A DNA stretch of 64,000 bases from an uncultured Sphingomonadaceae bacterium (GCA_903871605.1 CAIQHF010000012.1:124001-188000); one strand, 5' to 3'. Shown: positions 55,730 through 64,000, counted from the first letter of the stretch. Notes: a model not told the origin generated them from the sequence alone. Numbers and translations are program-made.

Positions 55730-56493
55730 TCTTGCCCCTCGCCATGTTGCTCGCGGCGGCCGCGCCCGCCGGCCCCGCCGATTCGCGGTCCGACAAGGCG
55801 CGCTTCGACGCCTGCGTCCACCAGAGCGACGGCGACCCGATCGCCGCGGAGAAGACGGCGGCCGATTGGGCGCGCACCGGCGGCGGCGTCCCGGCCGCGC
55901 AATGCCTGGGCATTGCGCTCAGCGCCGCCGGCGACTGGAAGAGCGCGACCGGCGCATTCACGACCGCCGCGTCGCTTGCCGAACAGACGCATGCGCCGGG
56001 CGCCGCCGAGCTCTGGGTATCCGCCGGCGACGCGGCCCTGGCGGGTGGCGACGCCGCGCAGGCGCGCACGCTGCTGACAACTGCGATCGCGGCCCCCAAT
56101 CTTCCCGGTCAGATGAAGGGCGAAGCCTATCTCGACCGCGCGCGCGCCGACGTCGCCGCGAACGATCTCGGCGCGGCGCGCGGCGACATGGACCAGGCGC
56201 TGGCGCTGGTTCCCGCCGATCCGGTGGCATGGCTGCTCTCCGCCACGCTCGCGCGCCGCATGGGCGACCAGGCGCGGGCGACGACCGATATCAAGCAGGC
56301 CGAGACGCGCGCGCCCGACTCCCCGGAGGTGCTGTTCGAGGCGGGCAATATCGCGGCCGCGGGCGGCGACATGATCGACGCGCGCGCGCAGTGGACGCGT
56401 GCTGTCGCGGTCGCGCCGACCGGCGACATCGCGCAGCAGGCACGCGCCGAACTGGCAGCGACGCAGGACGGCGCGCCCAAGCCCGAACGCTGA
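55726..56493 (+). CDS. TPR-containing exported protein
   Basis: A 255-residue protein starting at GTG 55726 inside the hydrolase stop. It begins with a signal-like segment (ILPLAMLLAAAAPAGPADS) and consists of helical TPR-type repeats (AAQCLGIALSAAGDWKSATG, ARADVAANDLGAARGDMDQALALVPADPVAWLL, PDSPEVLFEAGNIAAAGGDMIDAR). Such proteins mediate protein contacts, probably in the periplasm. Function unknown. Confidence 0.8.
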   Translation: MILPLAMLLAAAAPAGPADSRSDKARFDACVHQSDGDPIAAEKTAADWARTGGGVPAAQCLGIALSAAGDWKSATGAFTTAASLAEQTHAPGAAELWVSAGDAALAGGDAAQARTLLTTAIAAPNLPGQMKGEAYLDRARADVAANDLGAARGDMDQALALVPADPVAWLLSATLARRMGDQARATTDIKQAETRAPDSPEVLFEAGNIAAAGGDMIDARAQWTRAVAVAPTGDIAQQARAELAATQDGAPKPER

Positions 56494-56542
56494 AGACCGA
56501 AGGCTGATTCGCACCATTCCCATCGGCGTGGCGCGTTCCTAA

Positions 56543-56968
56543 ATGGACGCCATGAAATATCTCCACACGATGATCCGCGTTTCCGATCCCGCCGCGACGA
56601 TCCGCTTCTTCGAGCTGCTCGGGCTGCGCGAGATCCGGCGGATGGACAGCGACAAGGGGCGCTTCACGCTGATCTTCCTCGCGGCCCCCGGCGACGAGGA
56701 TGCGCAGGTCGAGCTCACCCATAATTGGGACGAGACGGGCTATGACGGCGGCCGCAATTTCGGCCATCTCGCCTACCGCGTCGATGACATCTACGCGCTC
56801 TGCCAGACGTTGGCGGACGCTGGCGTGACGATCAACCGGCCGCCGCGCGACGGCCACATGGCGTTCGTCCGCACCCCCGATTCCATCTCGATCGAACTGC
56901 TCCAGGCCGGCGACCCCTTGCCCCCGGCCGAGCCCTGGGCATCGATGCCCAATAGCGGCAGCTGGTAG
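56543..56968 (+). CDS. gloA: Lactoylglutathione lyase-type VOC protein (glyoxalase I-like)
   Basis: A 141-residue VOC enzyme of the GloA type that converts the hemithioacetal of methylglyoxal and glutathione to S-lactoylglutathione. Metal ligands by position: His8 (YLHTMIRVSD), Glu (VELTHNWD), His (FGHLAYRVDD) and Glu (SIELLQAG). gloB follows after four bases, which strengthens the assignment. Confidence 0.9.
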   Translation: MDAMKYLHTMIRVSDPAATIRFFELLGLREIRRMDSDKGRFTLIFLAAPGDEDAQVELTHNWDETGYDGGRNFGHLAYRVDDIYALCQTLADAGVTINRPPRDGHMAFVRTPDSISIELLQAGDPLPPAEPWASMPNSGSW

Positions 56969-56972
56969 CGCG

Positions 56973-57704
56973 ATGCCGCTCGAGATCGTCGCCGTCCCCG
57001 CGCTCAGCGACAATTATATCTGGCTGGTGCACGATCCGGCGAGCGCGGAGACCGTCGTCGTCGATCCGGGCGAGGCGGCGCCGCCGCTCGCTGCCGCGGC
57101 CGACCGCGGCTGGACGATCACGCAGATCTGGAACACGCACTGGCACCCGGATCATGTCGGCGGCAATGCCGCGATCCGCGCCGCCACCGGCGCGACGATC
57201 ACCGGGCCCGCCGCGGAGGCCGACAAGATCGGCACGCTCGACGTCGCGGTAGCGCAGGGCGATCATGTGCGGATCGGCGCGATCGTCGGCGACATCCTTG
57301 CGGTCGGCGCGCACACTGCGGGGCATATCGCGATTCACCTGCCGGGCGAGCAGATCCTGTTCACCGGCGACACGCTGTTCGCGATGGGATGCGGTCGGCT
57401 GTTCGAGGGGGTGCCCGCCGACATGTTCGCCGCAATGGCAAAGCTTGCCGCGCTGCCGGGCGACACCCGCGTCTATTGCGGGCACGAATATACCGTCGCC
57501 AATGGCCGCTATGCCGTCGTCGCCGAGCCCGGCAACGCCGCCGCGCAGGCGGCGCTTGCCGAAGCCGAGCGGCTGAGGGCGGCCGGCCGCCCGACGCTGC
57601 CCACGACGATCAGCGCCGAACGCGCGACCAATCCGTTCATGCGGGCCGCGTCGCCCGACGAACTGGGCGCACGACGCCGCGCGAAGGACGACTTCACGGG
57701 ATAG
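56973..57704 (+). CDS. gloB: Hydroxyacylglutathione hydrolase (glyoxalase II)
   Basis: A 243-residue metallo-beta-lactamase-fold enzyme that hydrolyses S-lactoylglutathione to lactate and glutathione. Metal motif NTHWHPDHVGGN (THxHxDH), FTGDTLFAMGCGRLFEG, VYCGHEYTVANGRYA. C-terminal NPFMRAASPDELG binds glutathione. Directly behind gloA, so the pair forms a methylglyoxal detoxification unit. Confidence 0.95.
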   Translation: MPLEIVAVPALSDNYIWLVHDPASAETVVVDPGEAAPPLAAAADRGWTITQIWNTHWHPDHVGGNAAIRAATGATITGPAAEADKIGTLDVAVAQGDHVRIGAIVGDILAVGAHTAGHIAIHLPGEQILFTGDTLFAMGCGRLFEGVPADMFAAMAKLAALPGDTRVYCGHEYTVANGRYAVVAEPGNAAAQAALAEAERLRAAGRPTLPTTISAERATNPFMRAASPDELGARRRAKDDFTG

Positions 57705-57746
57705 CAATGCGCGCCCGCGCGTTGGGCGAGAGGAAGGATCGTCGCC

Positions 57747-58133
57747 ATGCGCATCGTCACCACCTCGCTCCTGCTCGCAACGCTCGTCCCGGCGCCGCTG
57801 TTCGCGCATCCCACCATCGAGCAGGCGCTCGAGGGCCGGACGGCCGGAGCGCCCCGAAGCTGTATCCCAGAACCGCAGATCGACAGCACGCAGACCTTCG
57901 ATTCGGGCGCGATACTATATCGGATGAAGAGCGGCCCGGATTATCTCGACACGCCGCCCGACTGCCGCGGCACGCTGCGTCGCGACAGCGCGATCGCAAG
58001 CCGGACGCCGTCGACGTCGCTGTGCCGCGGCGACATCCTCCAGGTCTTCGACCCGCTGACGCACACAGGGTACGGCAGCTGCGCGCTGGGCGACTTCGTC
58101 CCTTATGCGCGCGTCAACCCGTCCCGCCGCTGA
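57747..58133 (+). CDS. Small secreted protein of unknown function
   Basis: A 128-residue protein with a signal peptide (RIVTTSLLLATLVPAPLFA) and four Cys in the mature part (RSCIP, DCRG, LCRG, SCALG) that could form disulfides. No family recognised. It converges with the acyl-CoA synthetase gene (four bases between stops). Confidence 0.7.
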   Translation: MRIVTTSLLLATLVPAPLFAHPTIEQALEGRTAGAPRSCIPEPQIDSTQTFDSGAILYRMKSGPDYLDTPPDCRGTLRRDSAIASRTPSTSLCRGDILQVFDPLTHTGYGSCALGDFVPYARVNPSRR

Positions 58134-58137
58134 TCGG

Positions 58138-59925
58138 CTAATAGGCGGCCGCCTTGTAGAGCGCATCGAGCCGGGCACCATAGACCGAGCGGATGACGTG
58201 CCGTCGGATTTTCATCGACGGCGTGAGCTGCTCGTTCTCGATCGTGAACGCGTCGCCCACGATCAGCACGCGGCGCACCTTTTCGACGTTCGACAGATCG
58301 ACGTTGACCCGATCGACCGCCGCCTGGACGGCGCGACAGACATCGGGATTGTCGTTCAGCGCCGCATCGTCCGCCAGCCCTCGCGCCGCCGCCCACTCGG
58401 CGCGCCATTCGGGATCGGGGACGACCAGCCCGACGAGATGGGGCCGCTTGTCGCCGACCACCATCGCCTGGAGGATTTCGGGCTGGAGCGTCAGCATCCC
58501 CTCGATCCGCTGGGGGGCGACATTGTCCCCCTTGTCGTTGACGATGATGTCCTTCTTGCGATCGGTGATGACCAGCCGCCCGGCGGAGTCGAGATGGCCG
58601 ATGTCGCCCGTGCTCAGCCAGCCGTCCGCGGACAGCACGCGTGCGGTCTCCTCGGGATTGCGCCAATAGCCGTGCATGACGAGTTCGCCGCGGACCTGGA
58701 TCTCGCCGTCCTCGGCGATGCGCAGTTCGACGCCGTCGAGCGGCGGGCCGACGCCGTCGAGCGTGATCCCCGCCTTCGGCCGGTTGCACGAGATGACGGG
58801 GGCCGCCTCGGTCTGGCCATAGCCCTGCAGCATCGTCACGCCGAGCGAGGCGAAGAAGCGCCCGACCTCGGGGTTGAGCGGCGCCCCGCCCGAGACCAGC
58901 GCCTTCAGCCGCCCCCCGAAGCGCGCGCGCACCTTCTTGCGGATCGTCGCGGTGAGCAGCAGGTCCATCGGCCGTTGCCACAGCGCGGGCCGCTCGGGCA
59001 TCGCATTGGCTTTGCCCAGCAGCCAGGCCGGCACCGCCCCCTGCTTGGCGATCGCCTTGGCAATCCGGATACGCAGCACCTCGAACAGCCGCGGCACCAC
59101 GACCATGATCGTCGGGCGCACCTCCTCGATATTGGCGGCGAGCTTCTCGAGCCCCTCGGCATAATAGATCTGCCCGCCGAGCCCGATCGGCAGATGCTGC
59201 CCCGCGCTATGCTCATAGGCATGGCTCAAGGGCAGGAAGGAAAGGAACACCTCCTCGCCCCAGCCGAAATCCTCCTCGATGATCAGCGCAGTCGCGGCGA
59301 CATTGTGGAGGATCGCGCCGTGATGCTGCATCACCCCGCGCGGCGCGCCCCCGGTGCCCGAGGTGTAGATCAGGCAGGCGAGCGCGTCGCGGCCGATATC
59401 GGCCGCCGCCCTGGCGCAGCCGGCGATGTCGCCGTCGGCCGTCGCGAGCGCATCGAACATCTCGAAGCGGAAGCTGCCGACCTGGCCGATCCGCATCGCG
59501 TCGATCCCGATCACCAGGCGGCATTGCCCCGCGCGCAGCACCGCCGGGATCAGCGTCGCCGCAAGCTTGGCGGTCGACACGATCACCGCGCGCGCACCGC
59601 TATTCTCGAGGATGTGCTCGTGATCGCGCGACGTGTTGGTGGTGTAGGCGGGCACGGTGACGCAACCCGCCGCCATGATCGCCAGATCGGCGATGCACCA
59701 TTCCGGGCGGTTCTCGGAGACCAGCATGACGCGATCGCCCGGCGCCAATCCCATCGTCTTGAGCGCGGTTGCGAGCGCCGCAACGCGCGCCGCGGTCTCG
59801 CGCCAGCTCATTGCGGTCCACTCGCCACCGCGCTTGCGCCACAGGAACGGCGCCTCGCGCCGTTCGGCGGCGCGGGTGAAGAACATGCCGACGAGATTGG
59901 GAAAATATTCGAGCCGTCGCGTCAT
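58138..59925 (-). CDS. Long-chain fatty-acid--CoA ligase family protein
   Basis: A 595-residue AMP-forming synthetase of the FACL/FAA group. AMP-binding P-loop IYTSGTGGAPRGVMQHHG, LQGYGQTEAAPVISCNRP, the adenylate-binding GWLSTGDIGHLDSAGRLVITDRKKD and the lid Lys region. It activates fatty acids to acyl-CoA. MTRRLEYFPNLVGMFF is chosen as start; AGAGAGGA lies upstream and the longer frame to 60327 would run over the divergent ggt gene. Confidence 0.93.
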   Translation of the reverse strand: MTRRLEYFPNLVGMFFTRAAERREAPFLWRKRGGEWTAMSWRETAARVAALATALKTMGLAPGDRVMLVSENRPEWCIADLAIMAAGCVTVPAYTTNTSRDHEHILENSGARAVIVSTAKLAATLIPAVLRAGQCRLVIGIDAMRIGQVGSFRFEMFDALATADGDIAGCARAAADIGRDALACLIYTSGTGGAPRGVMQHHGAILHNVAATALIIEEDFGWGEEVFLSFLPLSHAYEHSAGQHLPIGLGGQIYYAEGLEKLAANIEEVRPTIMVVVPRLFEVLRIRIAKAIAKQGAVPAWLLGKANAMPERPALWQRPMDLLLTATIRKKVRARFGGRLKALVSGGAPLNPEVGRFFASLGVTMLQGYGQTEAAPVISCNRPKAGITLDGVGPPLDGVELRIAEDGEIQVRGELVMHGYWRNPEETARVLSADGWLSTGDIGHLDSAGRLVITDRKKDIIVNDKGDNVAPQRIEGMLTLQPEILQAMVVGDKRPHLVGLVVPDPEWRAEWAAARGLADDAALNDNPDVCRAVQAAVDRVNVDLSNVEKVRRVLIVGDAFTIENEQLTPSMKIRRHVIRSVYGARLDALYKAAAY

Positions 59926-60044
59926 ATCATCCTCTCTGCCGGCACGATTCCCCGCCGCCGGTTCGCACCATGCCGCCACTTGTGGACGATCGATGCACGC
60001 GCCGTTATCGCGCGGGGTAGCGTCACGAGGCAAGGAGTACGAGC

Positions 60045-61799
60045 ATGACCCACATCGGCCATAGGGGACGCCGTCTCCTGGCGGGCATGCTCGCCTTCGC
60101 GTTGGCGTCCTGCGCGACGACCCCGCGCACCGCGATCGCGCCGCCCGCCGGCGCCTCCGCCGCGACCGAACAGCCGCGCATCTTCGTCGCCACCGCCAAT
60201 CCGTTGTCCGCCGAGGCGGGTCTCGCAGTGCTGCGCCGCGGCGGCAGCGCGATCGACGCGGCGATCGCGATGCAGGCGATGCTGGCGCTGGTCGAGCCGC
60301 AGAGCTCGAGCGTCGCCGGTGGCGCATTCCTCACCTATCTCGATGGCGCGACCGGCAGGCTGACCGTCTACGACGGTCGCGAGGAGGCGCCTGCGGGTGC
60401 CGATCCGGGCATGTTCCTAAGCGCCGACGGCAAGCCGCTGCCCTTCCCGGTCGCGGTGCTGAGCGGCCGCGCCACGGGCGTGCCGGGCGTGCTCAAGATG
60501 CTCGCGCTGGCGCATGACGAGCATGGCAAGCTGCCGTGGCGCGACCTGTTCGGCGATGCGACGCGCGCCGCCACCGACGGCTTCATCGTCTCGTCCCGCC
60601 TCGCGCGCATGATCCACGGCGACTTCACCGAAAACAGCGCGCCCGACGTGAAGCGTTACTTCACCAAGCCCGACGGCACGCTGCTCGTCGCCGGCGACCG
60701 GCTCGCTAACCCCGCCTACGCCGATTTCCTCCGCCGGCTCGCCGCAGAGGGCTTGCCCGCGCTCTATGCCGGCCCGACCGCCGCCAGGATCGTCGCGCGC
60801 ACGCACGACGGCCCGCTGCCCGGCACGATGACGCTCGCCGACCTTGCCGCCTATCGCCCGGTCGAGCGCGAGGCGGTCTGCCGCCCGTACCGCGTCTATC
60901 AGGTCTGCGTGCCGCCACCGCCGTCGAGCGGCGCGGCGCTGCTCGAGCTGCTCGGCATGCTCCAGCACACCGACATCGCCACGCGCGGGCCCAATGATCC
61001 GCAGGCCTGGTTCGAGTTCGCCGAGGCGAGCCGGCTGATGTATGCCGATCGCAACCGCTATTTCGGCGACCCGAAGTTCGTCTCGGTGCCCGTGGAGGGC
61101 CTGCTCGACCCCGCCTATATCGCGGCGCGCGCCAGGCTGATCGGCCCGGTCGCCGCCGTGCCGCCGCCGGCCGCGGGCGTACCCGCCGGCGCGCAGACCG
61201 CAGGGATCGACACCAGCGTCGACCCGATGGGCACCTCGCATCTGATCGTCCGCGACGCCGCGGGCAATGTCGTATCGATGACGACCACGGTCGAATCGAT
61301 CTTCGGCACCGGCCGGATGGTCGACGGCTTCTTCCTCAACAACCAGCTCACCGACTTCGACTTCGCGCCCAAGGACTCCGAGGGCCGCGCCGAAGCCAAT
61401 GCGGTGGCGCCGCGCAAGCGCCCGCGCTCGTCGATGACGCCGCTGATCCTGCTCGACGCGCAGGGCCATTTCGCTGGCGCCTTGGGCTCGGCGGGGGGCA
61501 GCGCGATCCTCGCCTATGTCGGCAAGTCGTTGGTCGGCGCGATCGACTGGCGGTTGCCGATGCAGGACGCGATCGCGCTGCCCAATCTGGTCGCGATGGG
61601 GCCGGCCTTCTACGGCGAGGTCGACAAGTTCGCGCCCGGCGTGGTCGACGCGCTGGCCGCCAGGGGCATGGCGCTGCGGCCCGGCCAAGGCGAGGACTCA
61701 GGGATCCAGGGCGTGATCGTTCGCGGCGATCGGTTCGACGGCGGTTACGATCCCCGCCGCGAGGGCCGCGCGATCACCGAGACGGTGGGGCCGCGCTAG
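60045..61799 (+). CDS. ggt: Gamma-glutamyltransferase
   Basis: A 584-residue Ntn hydrolase that cleaves gamma-glutamyl bonds of glutathione in the periplasm. It has a signal with lipobox-like LASC, the N-terminal GLAVLRRGGSAIDAAIAMQAML and PQSSSVAGGAFLTYLDG; the autocatalytic site is DPMGTSHLIVRD with Thr397 as the expected nucleophile of the small subunit. The later PLILLDAQGHFAGALGSAGGSAI forms the oxyanion region. The motif TSHL replaces the commoner TTHL. Confidence 0.94.
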   Translation: MTHIGHRGRRLLAGMLAFALASCATTPRTAIAPPAGASAATEQPRIFVATANPLSAEAGLAVLRRGGSAIDAAIAMQAMLALVEPQSSSVAGGAFLTYLDGATGRLTVYDGREEAPAGADPGMFLSADGKPLPFPVAVLSGRATGVPGVLKMLALAHDEHGKLPWRDLFGDATRAATDGFIVSSRLARMIHGDFTENSAPDVKRYFTKPDGTLLVAGDRLANPAYADFLRRLAAEGLPALYAGPTAARIVARTHDGPLPGTMTLADLAAYRPVEREAVCRPYRVYQVCVPPPPSSGAALLELLGMLQHTDIATRGPNDPQAWFEFAEASRLMYADRNRYFGDPKFVSVPVEGLLDPAYIAARARLIGPVAAVPPPAAGVPAGAQTAGIDTSVDPMGTSHLIVRDAAGNVVSMTTTVESIFGTGRMVDGFFLNNQLTDFDFAPKDSEGRAEANAVAPRKRPRSSMTPLILLDAQGHFAGALGSAGGSAILAYVGKSLVGAIDWRLPMQDAIALPNLVAMGPAFYGEVDKFAPGVVDALAARGMALRPGQGEDSGIQGVIVRGDRFDGGYDPRREGRAITETVGPR

Positions 61800-61808
61800 G
61801 AAGACGAT

Positions 61809-61888
61809 TGTGCTCCTGCGTAGGCAGGAGCCCAGGTGAAGCGAGCGCGGCGCCTGAAACCCTGTGCTCCTGCCTGCGCAGGAGCACA
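61809..61888. repeat. Dispersed palindromic repeat, family A
   Basis: Left arm TGCTCCTGCGTAGGCAGGAG and right arm CTCCTGCCTGCGCAGGAGCA, nearly identical to the copy at 48929. It lies between the convergent ggt and pyrD. Confidence 0.9.
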
Positions 61889-61896
61889 AGCTCGGC

Positions 61897-62925
61897 CTAC
61901 GCCCCGACCGCCTCCGCCACGCTCGCGAACCCATCGCGTGCGAGCAGCGGCAGCAGCCCCCTGGCGATGCGCTTCGCCAGCCCTGGCCCCGCATAGACCA
62001 GCGCCGAATAGAGCTGGACGAGGCTCGCCCCCGCCCGGATCCGCGCATAGGCGTCGGCCGCCGAGCCGATCCCGCCCGCGGCGACCAGCGGGATCGCGCC
62101 GCCCGTCGCGTGGCGGAAGTCGCGCAGCCGCTGCAGCGCCAGCGGACGCAGCGGCTCACCCGACAGGCCGCCCTGCTCGCCGGCATGCAACGACGACAAT
62201 GGCGGCCGCGAGACCGTCGTGTTGGCGACGATCAGCGCGTCGAGCCGGCGATCGACCACCACCTTCGCAAGCGCGTCGATGTCCTTGGAATCGAGATCGG
62301 GCGCGACCTTGAGGAAGATCGGCGGCCCGCCCGGCCCCCGCGCCTCGATCACCGCCGCGAGCAGTTCATCGAGCGCGGCCGCCTCCTGCAGTGCGCGCAG
62401 CCCCGGCGTGTTGGGCGAGGAGATGTTGATCGCCAGATAGTCGGCGACCGGCGCCATCATCGCGACGCCCTTGACGTAATCGGCGACGCGATCGGCCGAA
62501 TCCTTGTTGGCGCCGACATTGACGCCGACGATCCCGCGCCGCGACCGTCCGGCCAATCGCGCATAGGCTGCGGCCTGACCGCCATTGTTGAACCCCATGC
62601 GATTGATCACCGCATGATCCTCGGCAAGCCGGAACAGACGGGGCTGCGGGTTGCCCGCCTGCGGCAGCGGCGTCAGCGTGCCCACCTCGACAAAGCCGAA
62701 GCCGAGCCCGAGCATCGCATCGGGGACGCGCGCATCCTTGTCGTAGCCCGCTGCAAGGCCGACCGGGGTCGGGAAATCGAGTCCGGCGACGCGCATGGCC
62801 AGCCGCGGATCGCGGCGGGCCGGCTTGCGCACGGGCAGCCGCTCGAGCGCGGCGACCGACAGGCCATGCGCGCGTTCGGCATCGAGCCGGAAGAACAGCG
62901 GGCGGATGAGCGGGTAGAGTGCCAT
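61897..62925 (-). CDS. pyrD: Dihydroorotate dehydrogenase (quinone), class 2
   Basis: A 342-residue FMN enzyme of pyrimidine synthesis, using quinone at the inner membrane. The N-terminal amphipathic extension LYPLIRPLFFRLDAERAH marks class 2. FMN and substrate motifs: GLAAGYDKDARVPDAMLGLGFG, NRMGFNNGG, NISSPNTPGLRALQEAA (catalytic Ser), VANTTVSRPPL and VAAGGIGSAADAYARIRAGASLVQLYSALVY. Normal length. Confidence 0.96.
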   Translation of the reverse strand: MALYPLIRPLFFRLDAERAHGLSVAALERLPVRKPARRDPRLAMRVAGLDFPTPVGLAAGYDKDARVPDAMLGLGFGFVEVGTLTPLPQAGNPQPRLFRLAEDHAVINRMGFNNGGQAAAYARLAGRSRRGIVGVNVGANKDSADRVADYVKGVAMMAPVADYLAINISSPNTPGLRALQEAAALDELLAAVIEARGPGGPPIFLKVAPDLDSKDIDALAKVVVDRRLDALIVANTTVSRPPLSSLHAGEQGGLSGEPLRPLALQRLRDFRHATGGAIPLVAAGGIGSAADAYARIRAGASLVQLYSALVYAGPGLAKRIARGLLPLLARDGFASVAEAVGA

Positions 62926-63098
62926 GCCGTCCGGCTAAAGCTAAGGGCGCGCTCTGTCACCTGCCCCTTCCCCAAAGCGAGGGGTCTAGGATTGGATGCG
63001 CTGAGGCGGGCTGCGCGATCCGGGAACGAACCCGCTCCGACGCTCGCCTCCGACGGCACTCTCCACCCTTGACCCCGCCTCTCCGCAGGACCACATGG
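62926..63098. other. Non-coding gap upstream of the Rrf2-suf operon
   Basis: 173 bases with no gene seen; GC-rich with short imperfect inverted repeats (for example CCCCTTCCCCAAAGCGAGGGG near 62966). A promoter for the operon should lie here or at the palindrome, but no sigma-70 hexamers stand out. Confidence 0.4.
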
Positions 63099-63125
63099 CA
63101 ATCCGGATCGAATCGATCCGGATTG
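63099..63125. promoter_or_regulatory. 27-base perfect palindrome, candidate operator
   Basis: CAATCCGGATCGA (63099-63111) and TCGATCCGGATTG (63113-63125) are exact complements around one central A. It lies 33 bases before the Rrf2 start and no T-run follows, so an operator is more likely than a terminator. Confidence 0.6.
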
Positions 63126-63157
63126 AGAACGGATCGCAGAATGCGCCCGGTGCAGCG

Positions 63158-63670
63158 ATGAGATTGTCGAGCTTTGCCGATTATGCCGTGGTGGTGATGG
63201 CCGCGGCCGCGCGCCATGCGCCTGGCACGAAATTGTCGGCGACGATGCTGTCCGCCGAGACCGGCGTGCCGTTGCCGACCGCGCAGAAGCTGATGGGCAA
63301 GCTCGCCGGTGCCGGCCTGCTTGCCTCGACGCGCGGCGCCGCGGGCGGCTTCGAGCTCGCGCGCGCCACCGATGCGGTCAGCCTTGCCGACATCATCGAG
63401 GCGGTCGAGGGTCCGATCGCGCTGACCAGCTGCGTCGACGATCTCCGCCACGACTGCGCGCTCGAACAGGCGTGCAAGGTCAAGCCGCACTGGGGCGTGG
63501 TCAACGAGGCGGTACGCGGCGCTTTTTCGGCGGTCAGCCTTGCCAGTCTCAGTTCACCCTCCGCCGTTCGTGCCGAGCTTGTCGACGCACGTGCTCCGGG
63601 CGTTTCGACTGCAGCCCATCCATCGACGGGCTCGGGACGGACGGACATTCCCTCGATGAGTATCGCGTAA
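63158..63670 (+). CDS. Rrf2 family transcriptional regulator of the SUF operon
   Basis: A 170-residue winged-helix regulator: MRLSSFADYAVVVMAAAARH, the recognition helix region LPTAQKLMGKLAGAGLLAS and GGFELARATDAVSLADIIEA. Three Cys in SCVDDLRHDCALEQACK can bind an Fe-S cluster, as in IscR/SufR-type sensors. The core ends near AFSAVSLASL; the final 34 residues come from a repeat. The stop shares one base with sufB (TAATG), so it is the first gene of the suf operon and probably its repressor. Confidence 0.93.
   Translation: MRLSSFADYAVVVMAAAARHAPGTKLSATMLSAETGVPLPTAQKLMGKLAGAGLLASTRGAAGGFELARATDAVSLADIIEAVEGPIALTSCVDDLRHDCALEQACKVKPHWGVVNEAVRGAFSAVSLASLSSPSAVRAELVDARAPGVSTAAHPSTGSGRTDIPSMSIA
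63566..63655. repeat. Repeat element (family C) within the 3' end of the Rrf2 gene
   Basis: The segment translates as RAELVDARAPGVSTAAHPST then GSGRTD. I have seen this kind of reading (ELVEAR ... STGSGRTD) as an intergenic repeat in sphingomonads. It falls at the gene end and is in frame. Confidence 0.6.
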
Positions 63671-64000
63671 TGGCCACCCAGAATCTCGAAGCGATCGCCG
63701 CCGCCGAGAAGCTTTCCACCTACGAATGGGGCTTTTCGAGCGACATCGAGCAGGAATTCGCACCCAAGGGCCTGAGCGAGGACACGGTGCGCTTCATCTC
63801 GGCCAAGAAAGGCGAGCCTGCCTGGATGCTCGACTGGCGGCTGAAGGCATATCGGCTGTGGCTGACGATGGAGGCGCCCGACTGGGCCAAGCTCAACGTG
63901 CCGCCGATCGATTACCAGGACGCCTTCTACTACGCGGCGCCCAAGGCCAAGCCCAAGCTCGGCTCGCTCGACGAGGTCGATCCCGAGATCCTGCGCACCT
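63670..64000 (+). CDS. sufB: Fe-S cluster assembly protein SufB, 3' end outside window
   Basis: The first 110 residues of SufB, part of the SufBCD scaffold that builds Fe-S clusters. It shows the N-terminal YEWGFSSDIEQEFAPKGLSE, ISAKKGEPAWMLDWRLKAYR and the following WAKLNVPPIDYQDAFYYAAP region conserved in SufB. The full protein is expected near 480-490 residues. ATG 63670 shares a base with the regulator's TAA. Confidence 0.96.
   Translation, partial: MATQNLEAIAAAEKLSTYEWGFSSDIEQEFAPKGLSEDTVRFISAKKGEPAWMLDWRLKAYRLWLTMEAPDWAKLNVPPIDYQDAFYYAAPKAKPKLGSLDEVDPEILRT

Noticed and set aside
59940-59957. Possible sigma-54 promoter (GGCACGATTCCCCGC) before ggt
   Set aside because: The spacing between GG and GC is one base too long and the -12 box does not match.
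59926-60327. N-terminal extension of the acyl-CoA synthetase
   Set aside because: It would overlap the divergent ggt gene by nearly 300 bases; a ribosome-binding site precedes the shorter start.

Overview
The window is a 64 kb piece of a GC-rich alphaproteobacterial chromosome, most likely from a Sphingomonas-like member of the Sphingomonadaceae. This rests on the strong G/C third-position bias, a compact carotenoid cluster (crtY, crtI, crtB, crtZ), proteins I associate with sphingomonads (a DUF6356 protein, a TIGR01244 sulfur transferase, an ATM1-type exporter, twin retropepsin-like proteins), and dispersed palindromic intergenic repeats. Species cannot be named from the sequence alone. I see no phage, integron, insertion sequence, CRISPR array, rRNA or tRNA gene. 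This is core chromosome, densely packed, with many 1-4 base start/stop overlaps (ATGA, GTGA, TTGA, TAATG) and frequent GTG or TTG starts.

Layout. 1-9.4 kb: the end of purH, a Wzx-like flippase coupled to polA, a secreted unknown, nadB and an ABC ATPase. 9.4-13.6 kb: small proteins, tldD, then glnK-amtB behind a clear sigma-54 promoter and ended by a rho-independent terminator. 13.9-19.8 kb: a sulfur transferase, recQ, an exported thioredoxin-like protein, a twin aspartic protease and an ATM1-like ABC exporter. 20.0-25.5 kb: many small, mostly membrane or unknown proteins, including a PspC-like protein behind a second sigma-54 promoter. 25.6-32.4 kb: a globin-coupled chemoreceptor divergent from crtY-crtI-LOG-crtB, with crtZ facing them. 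32.5-36.8 kb: sucC, etfB-etfA, acylphosphatase. 36.8-45.7 kb: DUF2721 / YceD / cytochrome bc1 chaperone operon, bamE, a hybrid histidine kinase, maeB, mutS-mop. 45.8-51.9 kb: glnD, a VOC protein, then thrS-infC on the minus strand. 51.9-58.1 kb: a secreted unknown, a dicarboxylate symporter, an alpha/beta hydrolase, gloA-like and gloB. 58.1-64 kb: a long-chain acyl-CoA synthetase, gamma-glutamyltransferase, pyrD, then an Rrf2-family regulator overlapping sufB, which runs off the window.

How the genes connect. glnD (uridylyltransferase), glnK (PII with Tyr51) and amtB form a nitrogen-sensing set, although glnD lies 32 kb from the other two. The crt genes encode phytoene synthesis, desaturation, cyclisation and beta-ring hydroxylation, so a zeaxanthin-type yellow pigment is predicted; no ketolase is seen. 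gloA/gloB are a methylglyoxal detoxification pair. etfBA, sucC and maeB feed central and electron-transfer metabolism. The Rrf2 protein probably controls the SUF Fe-S operon that begins with sufB.

No wholly new multi-gene system is evident. The signals most worth pursuing are the sigma-54 promoter before a 44-residue peptide and PspC, an apparent AUA start for infC, a 27-base perfect palindrome before the Rrf2-suf operon, and intergenic repeats that have become the translated C-terminal tails of CrtZ and of the Rrf2 regulator.
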